Part shown: positions 17,983 to 27,012 of the stretch, in pieces
How positions within the stretch are numbered: position 1 is the stretch's first letter
How the letters are laid out: every line of letters starts with the position of its first letter
NCBI GenBank assembly: GCA_037045355.1
Contig: JBAOHO010000012.1
Location: 62,001 to 126,000, forward strand
DNA length: 64,000 nt
Direction of reading: 5' to 3'
From: Candidatus Nanopelagicales bacterium
GTDB taxonomy: Bacteria > Actinomycetota > Actinomycetes > S36-B12 > GCA-2699445
Program-made: the position numbers and the translations under genes
The notes under the pieces: model-generated
Database searches by the model: none
The model's input: the letters and a program-made list of their open reading frames with translations, nothing else
Told to the model about the DNA's origin: nothing

Positions 17983-19326
17983 TCAGTCGAGTCGGGACAA
18001 CAGCGCTCTGGCGGCAATCTGGACTGGATCCCACACGGGCGAGAACGGTGGGGCGTAGGCCAAGTCCAACTGCACGACTTCTGCCACCGTCATTCCCGCC
18101 CATAACGCGGTCGCCACGGCGTCGATGCGCTTGCCGGCCCCGGGACCCCCCACGATCTGTGCGCCACGCAGCAGTCCACTGCCCCGCGCAGCGGTCATCT
18201 TCACCCACATCGGAGAATCCCCGGGCATGTAACCCGCGCGGGTCCCGGTCTCCACCGTGGCCGCGACCAGGTCGACCGCCGCCGGGTCGGACTCTCCGAG
18301 TCCCGTCCGACTGATCTCGACGTCGGCGAATTTGGTGATCGCGGTTCCCAGGACGCCGGGGAATTGCGCGTCGCGGCCCGCGAGGTTCAGTCCGATCACG
18401 CGACCCTGCTTGTTCGCGTGGGTTCCCAGCGGTACGCACATCCGCGACCCGGTGAGTCGATTGACGACCTCGGTGCAATCGCCTCCGGCCCAGATGTTGT
18501 CGCATCCCAGAACGCGCTGCTGGGGATCAGTGAGCAGACCCCCGTGGCCTCCCAGCGCCAAACCTGCCTCGGCCGCGAGTTCCGTGCGCGGGCGCACCCC
18601 CAGGCCAGCGAACACGATGTCGGCGGGATACTCCCCGCCGGAGGTCCTGACCAGGGCGACCAGACCGTCGGGGCCGGACTCGATGGCGGTGACCGGCTCG
18701 GACATCCGCATGGTCACGCCCCGTTCGACCATGAGTCGCCGCACCCGCTCACCCATGTCGGGGTCGAGGGTCATCATGGGCTCGGGAGCCGCGTCCACCA
18801 CGGTGGTGTGCAAGCCCCGGCTCACTGCGGCCTCGGCCATCTCGAGACCTACGTAGCCCGCACCCATGACCACGGCACGCCGCGGGTGTCGGCCCTCGAG
18901 CGCATCGATCGCGGCCTGCCCGTCGCTGAGCGTATGCACCCGTTGAGCCAACTCGAATCCTGGGATCGGCGGTGTCACCGGCCGAGCACCGGTGGCGATG
19001 ACCAAGTGGTCGAAGTCAAAGGTCTGCGCCGGACCGCCGGCTACCGGCTCGGCGGTGACACAGGAGGAGGCAGGGTCCAGCCGGGTGGCGAGCATGCCCG
19101 TTCGCACGTCGATTCCGTTGGCTCGATGTTGCTCTGGGGAGCGGGCGACCAACTCCTCGGGGCCGTCGGTGTCGCCGGCGATCCAATAGGGGATTCCACA
19201 CGCGGAATACGACGTCCACTGCTGCTGCTCGATCACCGTGATCGACGCTTCGTCACGCAGCAGTCGCTTCGCCTGACTCGCCGCCGTCATACCCGCGGCG
19301 TCACCGCCCACGACCACGATCTTCAT
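17983..19326 (-). CDS. FAD-dependent disulfide reductase, CoA-disulfide reductase/NADH oxidase-like
   Basis: A 447-residue flavoprotein. Residues 1-14 are the FAD fold MKIVVVGGDAAGM; the single redox Cys is at residue 43 in SYSACGIPYW, the position used by CoA-disulfide reductases; VIATGARP, the NAD fold VVMGAGYVGLEMAEA and IWAGGDCTE follow. The family reduces CoA disulfides, polysulfides or oxygen with NAD(P)H. Start at the ATG giving MKIVVVGG; an in-frame start 42 nt upstream adds no conserved sequence. Confidence 0.88.
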   Translation of the reverse strand: MKIVVVGGDAAGMTAASQAKRLLRDEASITVIEQQQWTSYSACGIPYWIAGDTDGPEELVARSPEQHRANGIDVRTGMLATRLDPASSCVTAEPVAGGPAQTFDFDHLVIATGARPVTPPIPGFELAQRVHTLSDGQAAIDALEGRHPRRAVVMGAGYVGLEMAEAAVSRGLHTTVVDAAPEPMMTLDPDMGERVRRLMVERGVTMRMSEPVTAIESGPDGLVALVRTSGGEYPADIVFAGLGVRPRTELAAEAGLALGGHGGLLTDPQQRVLGCDNIWAGGDCTEVVNRLTGSRMCVPLGTHANKQGRVIGLNLAGRDAQFPGVLGTAITKFADVEISRTGLGESDPAAVDLVAATVETGTRAGYMPGDSPMWVKMTAARGSGLLRGAQIVGGPGAGKRIDAVATALWAGMTVAEVVQLDLAYAPPFSPVWDPVQIAARALLSRLD

Positions 19327-19404
19327 CACCGCACGGCCCTCATTTCCTCGCCCCACATGTTCATCCATTTCCTCCCCCAGGGAAGCGCTCCTTGGAAGCG
19401 CCGC

Positions 19405-20004
19405 TCAGCCAGCATGCTGCCTGATCCAAGAGTGCATGGCGATCGCTGCAGCCGCCCCGACGTTGATCGACCGCGTCGAGCCGAACTGGGCGATCGCCAA
19501 TGTCACCGAACACCGGGACCGTGCATCCTCGGACAACCCCCCACCTTCCTGACCGAACAGCAGGATGCACCGGTATGGCAGCGCCTGGTGCTCCAACGGT
19601 AGTGAGCCGGACACGTTGTCGAGGCCGATGATCGGCAGGTCGCGAGCCGAGGCGTAGAGGCCCAGCGCCGCCGGATCGGGGTGGTGGCGGATGTGCTGGT
19701 AGCGATCGGTGACCATCGCTCCGCGACGGTTCCACCTGCGCCGACCGACGATATGAACCTCGGCTGCCTGGAACGCGTTCGCCGTCCGCACGATCGACCC
19801 GATGTTGAAGTCGTGTTGGAGATTCTCGATCGCAACATGGAAACCGAATCGTCGGGTGTCCAAGTCAGCGACGATGGCATCCACCGTCCAGTACCGGTAG
19901 CGGTCGACCACGTTGCGGGCATCCCCGTTGGCCAGCAACTCCGGGTCCAGGCGCGGATCATCGGGCCAGGGTCGCGGACACGGCCCCACTCCGACTCCCG
20001 TCAT
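19405..20004 (-). CDS. SpoU (TrmH)-family RNA 2'-O-methyltransferase
   Basis: A 199-residue SPOUT methyltransferase. The three SpoU motifs are visible: motif 1 NIGSIVRTANAF, motif 2 LLFGQEGGGLS and motif 3 GSTRSINVGAAAAIAMH. The N-terminus (GPCPRPWPDDPRLDPELLANGD) is an extension before the fold. Which tRNA or rRNA residue it modifies is not evident. TAGCCT lies 7 nt before the ATG, so it is probably leaderless. Confidence 0.88.
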   Translation of the reverse strand: MTGVGVGPCPRPWPDDPRLDPELLANGDARNVVDRYRYWTVDAIVADLDTRRFGFHVAIENLQHDFNIGSIVRTANAFQAAEVHIVGRRRWNRRGAMVTDRYQHIRHHPDPAALGLYASARDLPIIGLDNVSGSLPLEHQALPYRCILLFGQEGGGLSEDARSRCSVTLAIAQFGSTRSINVGAAAAIAMHSWIRQHAG

Positions 20005-20011
20005 GGCGAAG

Positions 20012-20017
20012 AGGCTA
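20012..20017 (-). promoter_or_regulatory. -10 element TAGCCT before the SpoU gene
   Basis: TAGCCT read on the minus strand, 7 nt before the ATG at 20004; no ribosome site, so leaderless translation is likely. Confidence 0.5.
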
Positions 20018-20041
20018 GCCCGAATCGCACTACACCAGTTT

Positions 20042-20090
20042 CGGCGTCTTCTTCCGGCGTCTTCTTCCGGCGTCGTCTTCCGGCGGCTTC
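20042..20090. repeat. Tandem repeat, 13-15 bp unit
   Basis: About three copies of a cggcgtcttcttc unit between divergent SpoU and DedA genes. Confidence 0.8.
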
Positions 20091-20160
20091 AGCCATGCCG
20101 AGTGCTCCGCTGGACCCGCCGAGGTGACCGAGGCAACGTTTGTCCCCGAGTGCGGGCGGT

Positions 20161-20166
20161 TACCCT
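20161..20166 (+). promoter_or_regulatory. -10 element TACCCT before the DedA gene
   Basis: TACCCT ends 6 nt before the GTG at 20173; this spacing decides the start in favour of 20173. Confidence 0.5.
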
Positions 20167-20172
20167 TCTCAC

Positions 20173-20841
20173 GTGTTGACCCAAGTTCCCGCTCTGCTCC
20201 CGGACTGGCTCAATGCCGAATACATCCTGGCGGCGCTCGGGCCGTACGCGTTCTGGGGCGCGGTGCTGATCATCTTCGCCGAATGCGGTCTGCTGATCGG
20301 TTTCTTCCTGCCGGGTGACAGCCTGCTGTTCGTGGTGGGACTGCTCATCGCGCAAGGGTCGATCCCCGTGAACATCTGGCTGGCGGTCGTCATCCTGACC
20401 GCGGCGGCGATCCTGGGGAACGTGACGGGGTACTGGATCGGCGCCAAGGCCGGGCCGCCGTTGTTCGAGCGCAAGGACTCCAAACTGTTCAAGAAGGAGT
20501 ACGTCGATCAGGCGCACGGGTTCTTCGAGAAATACGGACCCCGAGCCATCATCCTGGCCCGGTTCGTGCCCATTGTGCGTACCTTCATCACCGCCATCGC
20601 CGGCGTCGCCAGGATGGATTACCGGACCTTCGTCGCCTACAGCGCCGTCGGGGGGACGATCTGGGCAGCCGGCGTGACCCTGGCGGGCTACTTCCTCGGC
20701 AACATCCCGTTCGTCCAGAACAACCTGGAGATCATGCTCCTGACCGTGGTGTTCGTCTCCGCCATTCCGATCCTGTGGGAACTCATCCGCTCCCGCCGCG
20801 CCAATAGCGCCACGAGCAAAGCGTCAGACCCCACCGTCTGA
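20173..20841 (+). CDS. DedA-family membrane protein
   Basis: A 222-residue member of the DedA/SNARE-associated family, now linked to lipid-carrier flipping at the membrane. FAECGLLIGFFLPGDSLLF and the basic GxFxR-type segment ARFVPIVRTFITAIAGVARM are hallmarks. Membrane segments follow at WLAVVILTAAAILGNVTGYW and the C-terminus. The GTG start at 20173 (VLTQVPALLPDWL) is preferred over a start at 20140 because of the -10 hexamer at 20161. Confidence 0.88.
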   Translation: MLTQVPALLPDWLNAEYILAALGPYAFWGAVLIIFAECGLLIGFFLPGDSLLFVVGLLIAQGSIPVNIWLAVVILTAAAILGNVTGYWIGAKAGPPLFERKDSKLFKKEYVDQAHGFFEKYGPRAIILARFVPIVRTFITAIAGVARMDYRTFVAYSAVGGTIWAAGVTLAGYFLGNIPFVQNNLEIMLLTVVFVSAIPILWELIRSRRANSATSKASDPTV

Positions 20842-20939
20842 ACGGAACCCCATCCGCACGGCAGGTCAGGGACGCCAGTCAGGTGCGCTGGACCGTGTGA
20901 GTGCCTGACAGGTCCGGGCGCAGCGGGCAGGCTGAACCT

Positions 20940-21407
20940 ATGCACCGTCACCGAAGCCTCCGGCCACTCGCCTCGACCCTGTTCGCTTCCGGGGTCGCGG
21001 CCGTCGCCCTGCTGACGGGATGCGCAGGACCTGAGCCGGCCACCTTGCCCGTCATCGAGTCCTCGGCTCCCGGAATCGAACCCGCGCCGGGAACCTCACT
21101 GCCGGAAGACTGGCCGACCGATGTTCCGACCCCGCAAGGCCTGCCGCTGGTCAATGCGATTCGACTCAACTCACCGGAGGGCCCGACCTGGAGCGCCACC
21201 TACCAAGGCGACGGCGACCCCGATGCCGTCTACCAAGCGTTGAGCGACGACCTCCGGGCGAATGGCTTCACCCTTGACAGCGGATTCGGTGAGGGCCCGA
21301 TCGGTGGGGTGAGCGCCTGGACGAAGGGCGATGTGCGGGTGCAACTGACCGTCCTGACCCAAGACGGTCAGGCGGCTGTCAACATCACCGTTCTGGATCC
21401 TCCCTGA
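20940..21407 (+). CDS. Small lipoprotein of unknown function
   Basis: A 155-residue protein beginning MHRHRSLRPLASTLFASGVAA with lipobox LLTGC, so it should be lipid-anchored outside the membrane. The mature part has a Pro-rich linker (SLPEDWPTDVPTPQGLPL) and a compact domain of about 90 residues (WSATYQGDGDPDAVYQALSDD, ending VNITVLDPP) that I cannot assign. Its last 23 bp overlap the end of the convergent epimerase gene. CAGGCT sits 6 nt before the ATG, a weak leaderless-type -10. Confidence 0.75.
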   Translation: MHRHRSLRPLASTLFASGVAAVALLTGCAGPEPATLPVIESSAPGIEPAPGTSLPEDWPTDVPTPQGLPLVNAIRLNSPEGPTWSATYQGDGDPDAVYQALSDDLRANGFTLDSGFGEGPIGGVSAWTKGDVRVQLTVLTQDGQAAVNITVLDPP

Positions 21408-22440
21408 TCGCGGAGAGGATCCTCAGTTCAGCTTCACGCGACAACGGTGGTGGTCGGGTGCCAGCTGGGGGATGGGGATGGGTCCGGAGCCATTCCCAGG
21501 AATCCTCGACTGTCTGCGCCAGCGGGCGACCGCGAAATCCCGTGTCCCGGATCAGACGATCATCGAAACCAGGAAGATCAGTCCCGAACCACAGGGGCAG
21601 GTCGAACCCTGTATTGAGTCCGTGTCGCATGAGGCTCTGGTCATCGATCCAATGAACTGTTGCGACCGACCCTGTCACCCGACCGCATTCGTGCAGCCAA
21701 TCCCCCCAGGTGTCCCTGGTGGGAGGATTGACCACGTTGTACGTCCCGCACAATTGCGCCGATGTCGCCGTCACGAGCCACTTCGCCAGATCTCGGACAT
21801 CCACGAACTGGAACATCCGCCCTGCATGACCGGGCGCGATCACGTCCCCACCGGCTGCCATCCGACCCAGCCAATAGGGGATGCGGTGGACATTGTCGTC
21901 AGGACCGAGGACCGGCCCCGGGCGGGCAATCAGCACCCGGTCGGGACCCAACTGATTCAGTACTGCCAGTTCACAGCCCCGCTTCTGCTCGCCGTAGCGC
22001 CCCATGTCCGGTGCACTGGTGTCATCCGGGTCACCGGCAAGAGCGTCGAAGTCCTCGCTGATGGCCTGTCCCGGTGGGATCTGATACGCGCCCTCAGCGT
22101 AGGTACTGACTGTGGACACGAAGGTGTAGTGCGGAGTTCGGTCATGGAGTTCATCGACGACGGGTTGAACCTGGGCGGGCGCCAAGCCCGACACGTCGAT
22201 CACTCCGTCGAACACTCTGCCGTCGAGGGCTCTGCGCATGGCGTCGGGATCGTCGCGGTCTGCCCGCAAGCGTTCCACCCCGGGGAGATCAGACCGCGAG
22301 ACCCCGCGGTTCAAGGTGGTTACGCGGTAGCCGGAAGCCAGCGCCACCTGGACGACCGCGCGACCGACGAAGGCAGTGCCACCCAGGACGAGCAGTCGGG
22401 CCGCGATCTCACCGCGCGCGCGAGTTACGGATCGACCCAC
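21385..22440 (-). CDS. NAD-dependent epimerase/dehydratase-like (extended SDR)
   Basis: A 351-residue extended SDR. The cofactor loop is LVLGGTAFVGRAVVQ; the Tyr/Lys pair is in RYGEQKRGCE; FVDVRDLAKWLV and YNVVNPPTRDTWGDWL resemble reductases of the isoflavone-reductase/UDP-sugar type. Substrate unknown. Start at GTG 22440, 13 bp after the pyrE stop, so it is likely in the acyl-CoA dehydrogenase-pyrE operon. The 3' end overlaps the convergent lipoprotein gene by 23 bp. Confidence 0.82.
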   Translation of the reverse strand: MGRSVTRARGEIAARLLVLGGTAFVGRAVVQVALASGYRVTTLNRGVSRSDLPGVERLRADRDDPDAMRRALDGRVFDGVIDVSGLAPAQVQPVVDELHDRTPHYTFVSTVSTYAEGAYQIPPGQAISEDFDALAGDPDDTSAPDMGRYGEQKRGCELAVLNQLGPDRVLIARPGPVLGPDDNVHRIPYWLGRMAAGGDVIAPGHAGRMFQFVDVRDLAKWLVTATSAQLCGTYNVVNPPTRDTWGDWLHECGRVTGSVATVHWIDDQSLMRHGLNTGFDLPLWFGTDLPGFDDRLIRDTGFRGRPLAQTVEDSWEWLRTHPHPPAGTRPPPLSREAELRILSAIREDPER

Positions 22441-22453
22441 CGTCGCGAGTTCG

Positions 22454-23017
22454 CTAGGCCAGACCGAGATCGTCGAGATGGAAGGCAGCGCGATACTCCA
22501 AGCCGGCCGCGCCGACTGTGGGGGCTGCGCCTCGTTCGACGATCACCGCGACCCCGACCACCTCGGCCCCTGCCTCGCGCAGCGCCTCGACAGCTGTCAA
22601 CACCGATCCTCCCGTGGTGGACGTGTCCTCGACGGCGAGTACCCGGCGCCCGGACACGTCAGGACCCTCGATGCGCCGATGCAGCCCATGCTGTTTCGAC
22701 TCTTTGCGCACGACGAAAGCATCCAGCTGCCTCCCTCGTCGAGCGGCAGCGTGCATCATGGCGGTCGCGACGGGATCAGCTCCCAGCGTGAGCCCACCGA
22801 CTGCGTCGTAGTCCCAGTCCGCGGTGAGGTCGAGCATCACCTCACCGACCAGTGGAGCCGTCGACCCATCCAGCGTGATTCGGCGCAGGTCGACGTAGTA
22901 CTCGGCCTCCTGCCCACTGGACAAGATCACCTTGCCGTGGACGACCGCCTTGTTCTTGATGCCGGCGAGCAACTCGGCGCGGGCGTCGTCGCTCGCGAGA
23001 TTCTCGTGAGCGCTCAC
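22454..23017 (-). CDS. pyrE: Orotate phosphoribosyltransferase
   Basis: A 187-residue enzyme making OMP from orotate and PRPP in pyrimidine synthesis. The PRPP loop is VLAVEDTSTTGGS; KVILSSGQEAEYYVDLRR and GLTLGADPVATAM are family segments. The start overlaps the acyl-CoA dehydrogenase stop by 4 bp, so its translation is coupled to that gene. This is unusual company for a pyr gene; no other pyr genes are near. Confidence 0.95.
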   Translation of the reverse strand: MSAHENLASDDARAELLAGIKNKAVVHGKVILSSGQEAEYYVDLRRITLDGSTAPLVGEVMLDLTADWDYDAVGGLTLGADPVATAMMHAAARRGRQLDAFVVRKESKQHGLHRRIEGPDVSGRRVLAVEDTSTTGGSVLTAVEALREAGAEVVGVAVIVERGAAPTVGAAGLEYRAAFHLDDLGLA

Positions 23018-24795
23018 GGCTTCATCTCGTAGGTGCCGTCATAGGACAGCACCTCAGCGACGAACTCAGTTTCGGCCACCGGATCGATCACCGGATGTTT
23101 GATGATCGCGAGTGCGGCGGTGCGCTGAGCGTCGGTCGCCGATGGCTGCCCGTTCAACGCGACCGCCTGCTCGGCCATGTCCTGCACGAAGACCGCGAAG
23201 ATCCGGTCGATGTGGGCCTCAGTGAGATCACTGATGTCACTGACCGATCCGCTGCGGGTCTGGCCCGCGTCCATGGCCAGGGCGGCCGATTCGCAGATCA
23301 GTTGCGCGTACACGACCTGTGTGAACAACTGACCGAGAACCTGGAGGTAGTCGAGGTCCTTCTGCTGCGCTTCGGTGGGAGGCGCCGTCATGACCAGCTG
23401 CGTGAACGCGTCGATCTGCTCGCGGAACACCGCGACATTGGGCAAGTGCCCGAACCGGTCGAGCGCCGGGCGCCAGTCGGCGAATCCGATCTTGCTCAAT
23501 CCCTTGGCCGGTCCCTGATGGAACAGATACGCGTCGTCGGCCGAGTCCTGGCGGACAGCGACACCCGGGTACTTTTGAGCCCCGCCATGCGCAGCCCCGA
23601 GGTACATCGGCAGGAACTTCAGCACCAATGCGATGTTGACGTGCACCGTTCCTTCGAGTTTGGGCAGCGCGCGGATGTCGGTGGCGGCCCGCGAGAAGTA
23701 CGTGTCCTGTTCGAATCCGCGGGCTGCGATGACGTCCCACAGCAGGTCGATGACCCGTTCACCCTCGCTGGTGACCTTGGCTTTCATGATGGGGTTGAAC
23801 AGCAGGAAGCGCCGGTCGTCTGCGGAGGCCGACCGGAAGTAGTCGGCCGAACGAGCCGCGTAGACCTTCATCGCGACGAGGCGGGCATAGGCGTCGGCGA
23901 GCATCCGCCGGACATGCGGGAAGTCGGTGACCCGGTTGCCGTACAGGATGCGGTTGTTGGCGTGAGTGATCGCCTCGAAGAACGCGTGCTCACTGATGCC
24001 GATGCTGGCCCAGCCCAGATTCACCTTGCCGACGTTGACGGTGGCCAGGGCCGCATCCCACGCCGGCTTGCCGACGTGCAGGATGTCGTCAGCGGTGACG
24101 GGGTAGTCATGAAGGTTGAATGCGGACACGAACATCTGACCCGCGACCACGTTCTTGATCAGCTCGTAGGAATCGTGCTGCGTATCGACCAGGAAGAAGA
24201 CGTACTCCCCGGGATGCTCCGGGTCGTCGTCGGCGAACTTACCGAAGACGCTGAGGCGACCCGCGACGTTGCCGTTGCCGATGTACCACTTGCCGCCTTC
24301 GGCGGTCCATCCGGTCTGCGAACGGGTGAGGATCATGTCCGTGGAGTAGATGTCGGCGCCGTGATCTCGTTCGGACAATCCGAACCCGAAGATCGAGCCG
24401 TCGGCGAGCATCTGCGCAACCTGCTTGCGGGCGGTATCGTTCGCGCTCAGCCATACCGGCCCGAGCCCGAGCACTGACACCTGCCACGCATACCAGTGGG
24501 ACAGCGAGTAGAAGCCGAGGATTTCGTTGAGATCGTTGATCCGGGCCAGGTCCCAGCGGGCATCGTCGTCATCGATGAGGGTGCCCACCTCCGCCGGGGT
24601 GGCGAAGGTCGAGAAGATGTTGTGCTCGGCGACGAGGGCGAGGAAGTCGTCGTACCACTCACCGGAGTAGTACTCGGCCTTGTTCCGGGCCAATCCCTTG
24701 GTCTCAAAGAAATCGATGAGAGCCAGGAGTTGGCGTTGCGTGGACTCGTCGAACCCGCTGGGGTCGTAGGTGCGGGGGTTGAAAAGCAGTGACAT
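23014..24795 (-). CDS. Acyl-CoA dehydrogenase family protein
   Basis: A 593-residue flavoprotein of the larger acyl-CoA dehydrogenase/oxidase-like group. FGFGLSERDHGADIYSTDM and WTAEGGKWYIGNGNVAGRLSV are the FAD/substrate segments; GRxxQ-type helices follow, and the C-terminus adds about 150 helical residues. It probably oxidises a fatty acyl-CoA; chain length cannot be read. The ATG at 24795 is preceded by GGAGGG. It is first in a run with pyrE and the epimerase. Confidence 0.88.
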   Translation of the reverse strand: MSLLFNPRTYDPSGFDESTQRQLLALIDFFETKGLARNKAEYYSGEWYDDFLALVAEHNIFSTFATPAEVGTLIDDDDARWDLARINDLNEILGFYSLSHWYAWQVSVLGLGPVWLSANDTARKQVAQMLADGSIFGFGLSERDHGADIYSTDMILTRSQTGWTAEGGKWYIGNGNVAGRLSVFGKFADDDPEHPGEYVFFLVDTQHDSYELIKNVVAGQMFVSAFNLHDYPVTADDILHVGKPAWDAALATVNVGKVNLGWASIGISEHAFFEAITHANNRILYGNRVTDFPHVRRMLADAYARLVAMKVYAARSADYFRSASADDRRFLLFNPIMKAKVTSEGERVIDLLWDVIAARGFEQDTYFSRAATDIRALPKLEGTVHVNIALVLKFLPMYLGAAHGGAQKYPGVAVRQDSADDAYLFHQGPAKGLSKIGFADWRPALDRFGHLPNVAVFREQIDAFTQLVMTAPPTEAQQKDLDYLQVLGQLFTQVVYAQLICESAALAMDAGQTRSGSVSDISDLTEAHIDRIFAVFVQDMAEQAVALNGQPSATDAQRTAALAIIKHPVIDPVAETEFVAEVLSYDGTYEMKP

Positions 24796-24831
24796 CGCCC
24801 TCCGATCGTTATCGAGAAGGGTAAGCGAAGA

Positions 24832-27012
24832 TCATCCGGGCCACCCGGCGGCCCCCGGCCCGGCAGATCGGCAGCGGCTGGGCTCCTGATAGGACAAGGT
24901 TGACTCATGACCGCACTCATCACTGGAGCGACTGCCGGATTGGGACTCGGGTTCGCCGACGCCCTTGCCGCCCGGGGACACGATCTGGTGATCGTGGCCC
25001 GCACCCAGGAGCGGCTGGCCGAGGTAGCCGCCCGTATCACTGCGACCTACGGCGTGGGTGTCGAGACGGTTTCGGCCGACCTGTCGGTTCGCGCCGACGT
25101 CGATCACGTAGCAGACCGGGCCGCCTCCCCCGATCGACCGGTCGACGTACTGGTGAACAACGCCGGGTTCGGCGTCAAGCAGGGCTTCATCGGCGGTGAC
25201 ATCGACGCCGAGCAGCAACTCTTGGACGTGTTGGTGACTGCGGTCATGCGTTTGTCCCATGCGGCGCTGCCCGGGATGGTCGAGCGGGGCTCGGGGACCT
25301 TGATCAACGTCAGCAGTGTTGCGGGATGGATCACGGGGAGCACCTACAGCGCCGCCAAGTCGTGGGTCACCGTATTCACGGAGGGGCTGGCCAACGAACT
25401 GTCGGGGACGGGCGTCACGGCGACTGCTTTGTGTCCGGGATTCGTCCACACGGAGTTCCACCAGCGAGCCGACATGGACATGGCAGGGGTCCCGTCCTGG
25501 ATGTGGCTGACCGTCGATCAGGTCGTGCGACAGGCCCTCGACGACGCCGACCGGGGCCACCTCGTCAGCGTTCCCGGCAACCAGTACAAGGTGCTGAGCC
25601 TCGCAACCCAGTACCTGCCGCGGCCGCTGGTACGCCGGGTCGCCGGCGGTCGACCGCCTCGGCGCCACCCACGGTGACCCGCAATCAGTGAGACCCGATC
25701 GGTGAGATAGCGGTGCCGCAGGCCCGAACTGCGATGATCCGTCAGTTGGCACTCGGGCGACACAGGGTCGCGGTTGAGCTGCGGCTTCAGTCCCCGAGCG
25801 ACCCACCCGTGACCGAAGGCCCCGTGACACGAAGGGCCCGTGACCGAAGGCCCCAGTGAACGAAGGCGCGGTGAACAAGATTCCGAGGGCCACAACGGCC
25901 AAGACCCCGAAGCCGACCCGCAACGACGAGAACTCCCCGATGAGGCCCACCAAGGGGGCCCCCAGGACGAAACCGATGTAGTTGCCGACGTTCACTCGGG
26001 CGACGGCCACGCCCGTGTGCCCCGGATCGTGTCGAGAGGCAGCCACGAAGGCCAGCGGCAGGATCGGGCTGATCCCCAGCCCGACGACGGCGAAGGCGGC
26101 GATCGCCCACCCCGGATCGGGGGCCAGCGCCACTCCGACCAGACCGAGGGCCGTCGTGAGCGAGGCTGCGCGGATCACGGGCGGGGCACCGATGCGCGTC
26201 ACCACTCGGTCCGTGACAACCCTCCCGGCCAGCATGGTGACCGCGTACGCGGCATACGCCAGTGCGGCCACGGACTCCGATGCACCCAATACCGACACCA
26301 GGTCGACCGCCGACCAATTCGACACCGACGAATCGACCACGAAGGCGATCACCACAGCAGTCCCGAACACCAGAAGGGGGCGCCAGGGAACAGCCCCGGA
26401 TTGCAGCGGATCGGCTCCGGGAAGATCCGCGATCCGCTCGTGCACCAGTCGAGGGCCCGCCAGCAGTTGCAGGGGGATCAGCACCGCAGCGATGATCACC
26501 ATGAAACCGACGAGGGGCAAAGATGTCCCGGCGGCAACCGATGCAGCGACCGCCCCAAGGATGGTGGCCAGACTCCACCAGGCGTGGAACGACGCCATCA
26601 CGGTGCGCCCCGACAGAGCCTGGACCGCGATGCCCTGCATGTTCATCGCGGCGTCCACAGATCCAAGCCCGAAGCCCAGCAGCACCAACGCCGCGAGCAG
26701 CAAGGGGAACGAGGCCACCGTCGTGGCAGCCCCGACCAGAACCAGACTTGCGCTGACCAGCAACCCGCAGACGCGCAGGACCACGGCGCTGTGGTACCGG
26801 ACCGCCAGGTGCCCGGCCACCACACTTCCCACTCCAGCGAGGATCGGGACAAGCGCCAAGAGTCCCGCCAGTGCCCCCTCGCTCAGCGCGAAAGCTTCCT
26901 GGATCGCGGGAATGCGCGTGATGAGCGCGGCGAACGCGAACCCCTGGCAGAAGAACAGAGCGCTGACAGCAACCCGGCCGCGCCGGATGTCGATGACGCT
27001 GGGCTGTGTCAC
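24832..27012 (-). CDS. MFS transporter whose frame lacks its normal stop
   Basis: Residues about 1-390 are a 12-TM major facilitator (FFCQGFAFAALITRIPAIQ, LGFGLGSVDAAMNMQGIAV, ISPILPLAFVAASRHDPGHTG), similar to bacterial sugar or drug MFS proteins without a clear substrate. After about residue 400 (near 25810) the frame stays open for another 330 codons. That part is simply the antisense of the SDR gene and carries no recognisable domain. The expected stop lies at the tandem repeat at 25807-25876. Either slippage in the repeat removed the stop or the real protein ends in a neighbouring frame (a TGA is at 25787). It overlaps the upstream secreted-protein gene by 4 bp, so the two are coupled. 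Confidence 0.8.
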   Translation of the reverse strand: MTQPSVIDIRRGRVAVSALFFCQGFAFAALITRIPAIQEAFALSEGALAGLLALVPILAGVGSVVAGHLAVRYHSAVVLRVCGLLVSASLVLVGAATTVASFPLLLAALVLLGFGLGSVDAAMNMQGIAVQALSGRTVMASFHAWWSLATILGAVAASVAAGTSLPLVGFMVIIAAVLIPLQLLAGPRLVHERIADLPGADPLQSGAVPWRPLLVFGTAVVIAFVVDSSVSNWSAVDLVSVLGASESVAALAYAAYAVTMLAGRVVTDRVVTRIGAPPVIRAASLTTALGLVGVALAPDPGWAIAAFAVVGLGISPILPLAFVAASRHDPGHTGVAVARVNVGNYIGFVLGAPLVGLIGEFSSLRVGFGVLAVVALGILFTAPSFTGAFGHGPFVSRGLRSRVGRSGTEAAAQPRPCVARVPTDGSSQFGPAAPLSHRSGLTDCGSPWVAPRRSTAGDPAYQRPRQVLGCEAQHLVLVAGNADEVAPVGVVEGLSHDLIDGQPHPGRDPCHVHVGSLVELRVDESRTQSSRRDARPRQFVGQPLREYGDPRLGGAVGAPRDPSRNTADVDQGPRAPLDHPGQRRMGQTHDRSHQHVQELLLGVDVTADEALLDAEPGVVHQYVDRSIGGGGPVCYVIDVGANRQVGRNRLDTHAVGRSDTGGYLGQPLLGAGHDHQIVSPGGKGVGEPESQSGSRSSDECGHESTLSYQEPSRCRSAGPGAAGWPG
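24907..25677 (+). CDS. Short-chain dehydrogenase/reductase
   Basis: A 256-residue classical SDR: TGATAGLGLG cofactor loop, NNAGFG, catalytic Ser in INVSSVAG and Tyr/Lys in TYSAAKSW. ALCPGFVHTEFH follows as usual. The C-terminus (LPRPLVRRVAGGRPPRRHPR) is basic. The substrate is unknown. The entire gene lies antisense within the extended reading frame of the MFS gene (see that entry). Confidence 0.9.
   Translation: MTALITGATAGLGLGFADALAARGHDLVIVARTQERLAEVAARITATYGVGVETVSADLSVRADVDHVADRAASPDRPVDVLVNNAGFGVKQGFIGGDIDAEQQLLDVLVTAVMRLSHAALPGMVERGSGTLINVSSVAGWITGSTYSAAKSWVTVFTEGLANELSGTGVTATALCPGFVHTEFHQRADMDMAGVPSWMWLTVDQVVRQALDDADRGHLVSVPGNQYKVLSLATQYLPRPLVRRVAGGRPPRRHPR
25807..25876. repeat. Tandem repeat, 15-17 bp unit, about 4.5 copies
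   Basis: Imperfect copies of cccgtgaccgaaggc at the point where the MFS domain ends. Unit lengths are not all multiples of three, so copy change shifts the frame. Confidence 0.85.
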
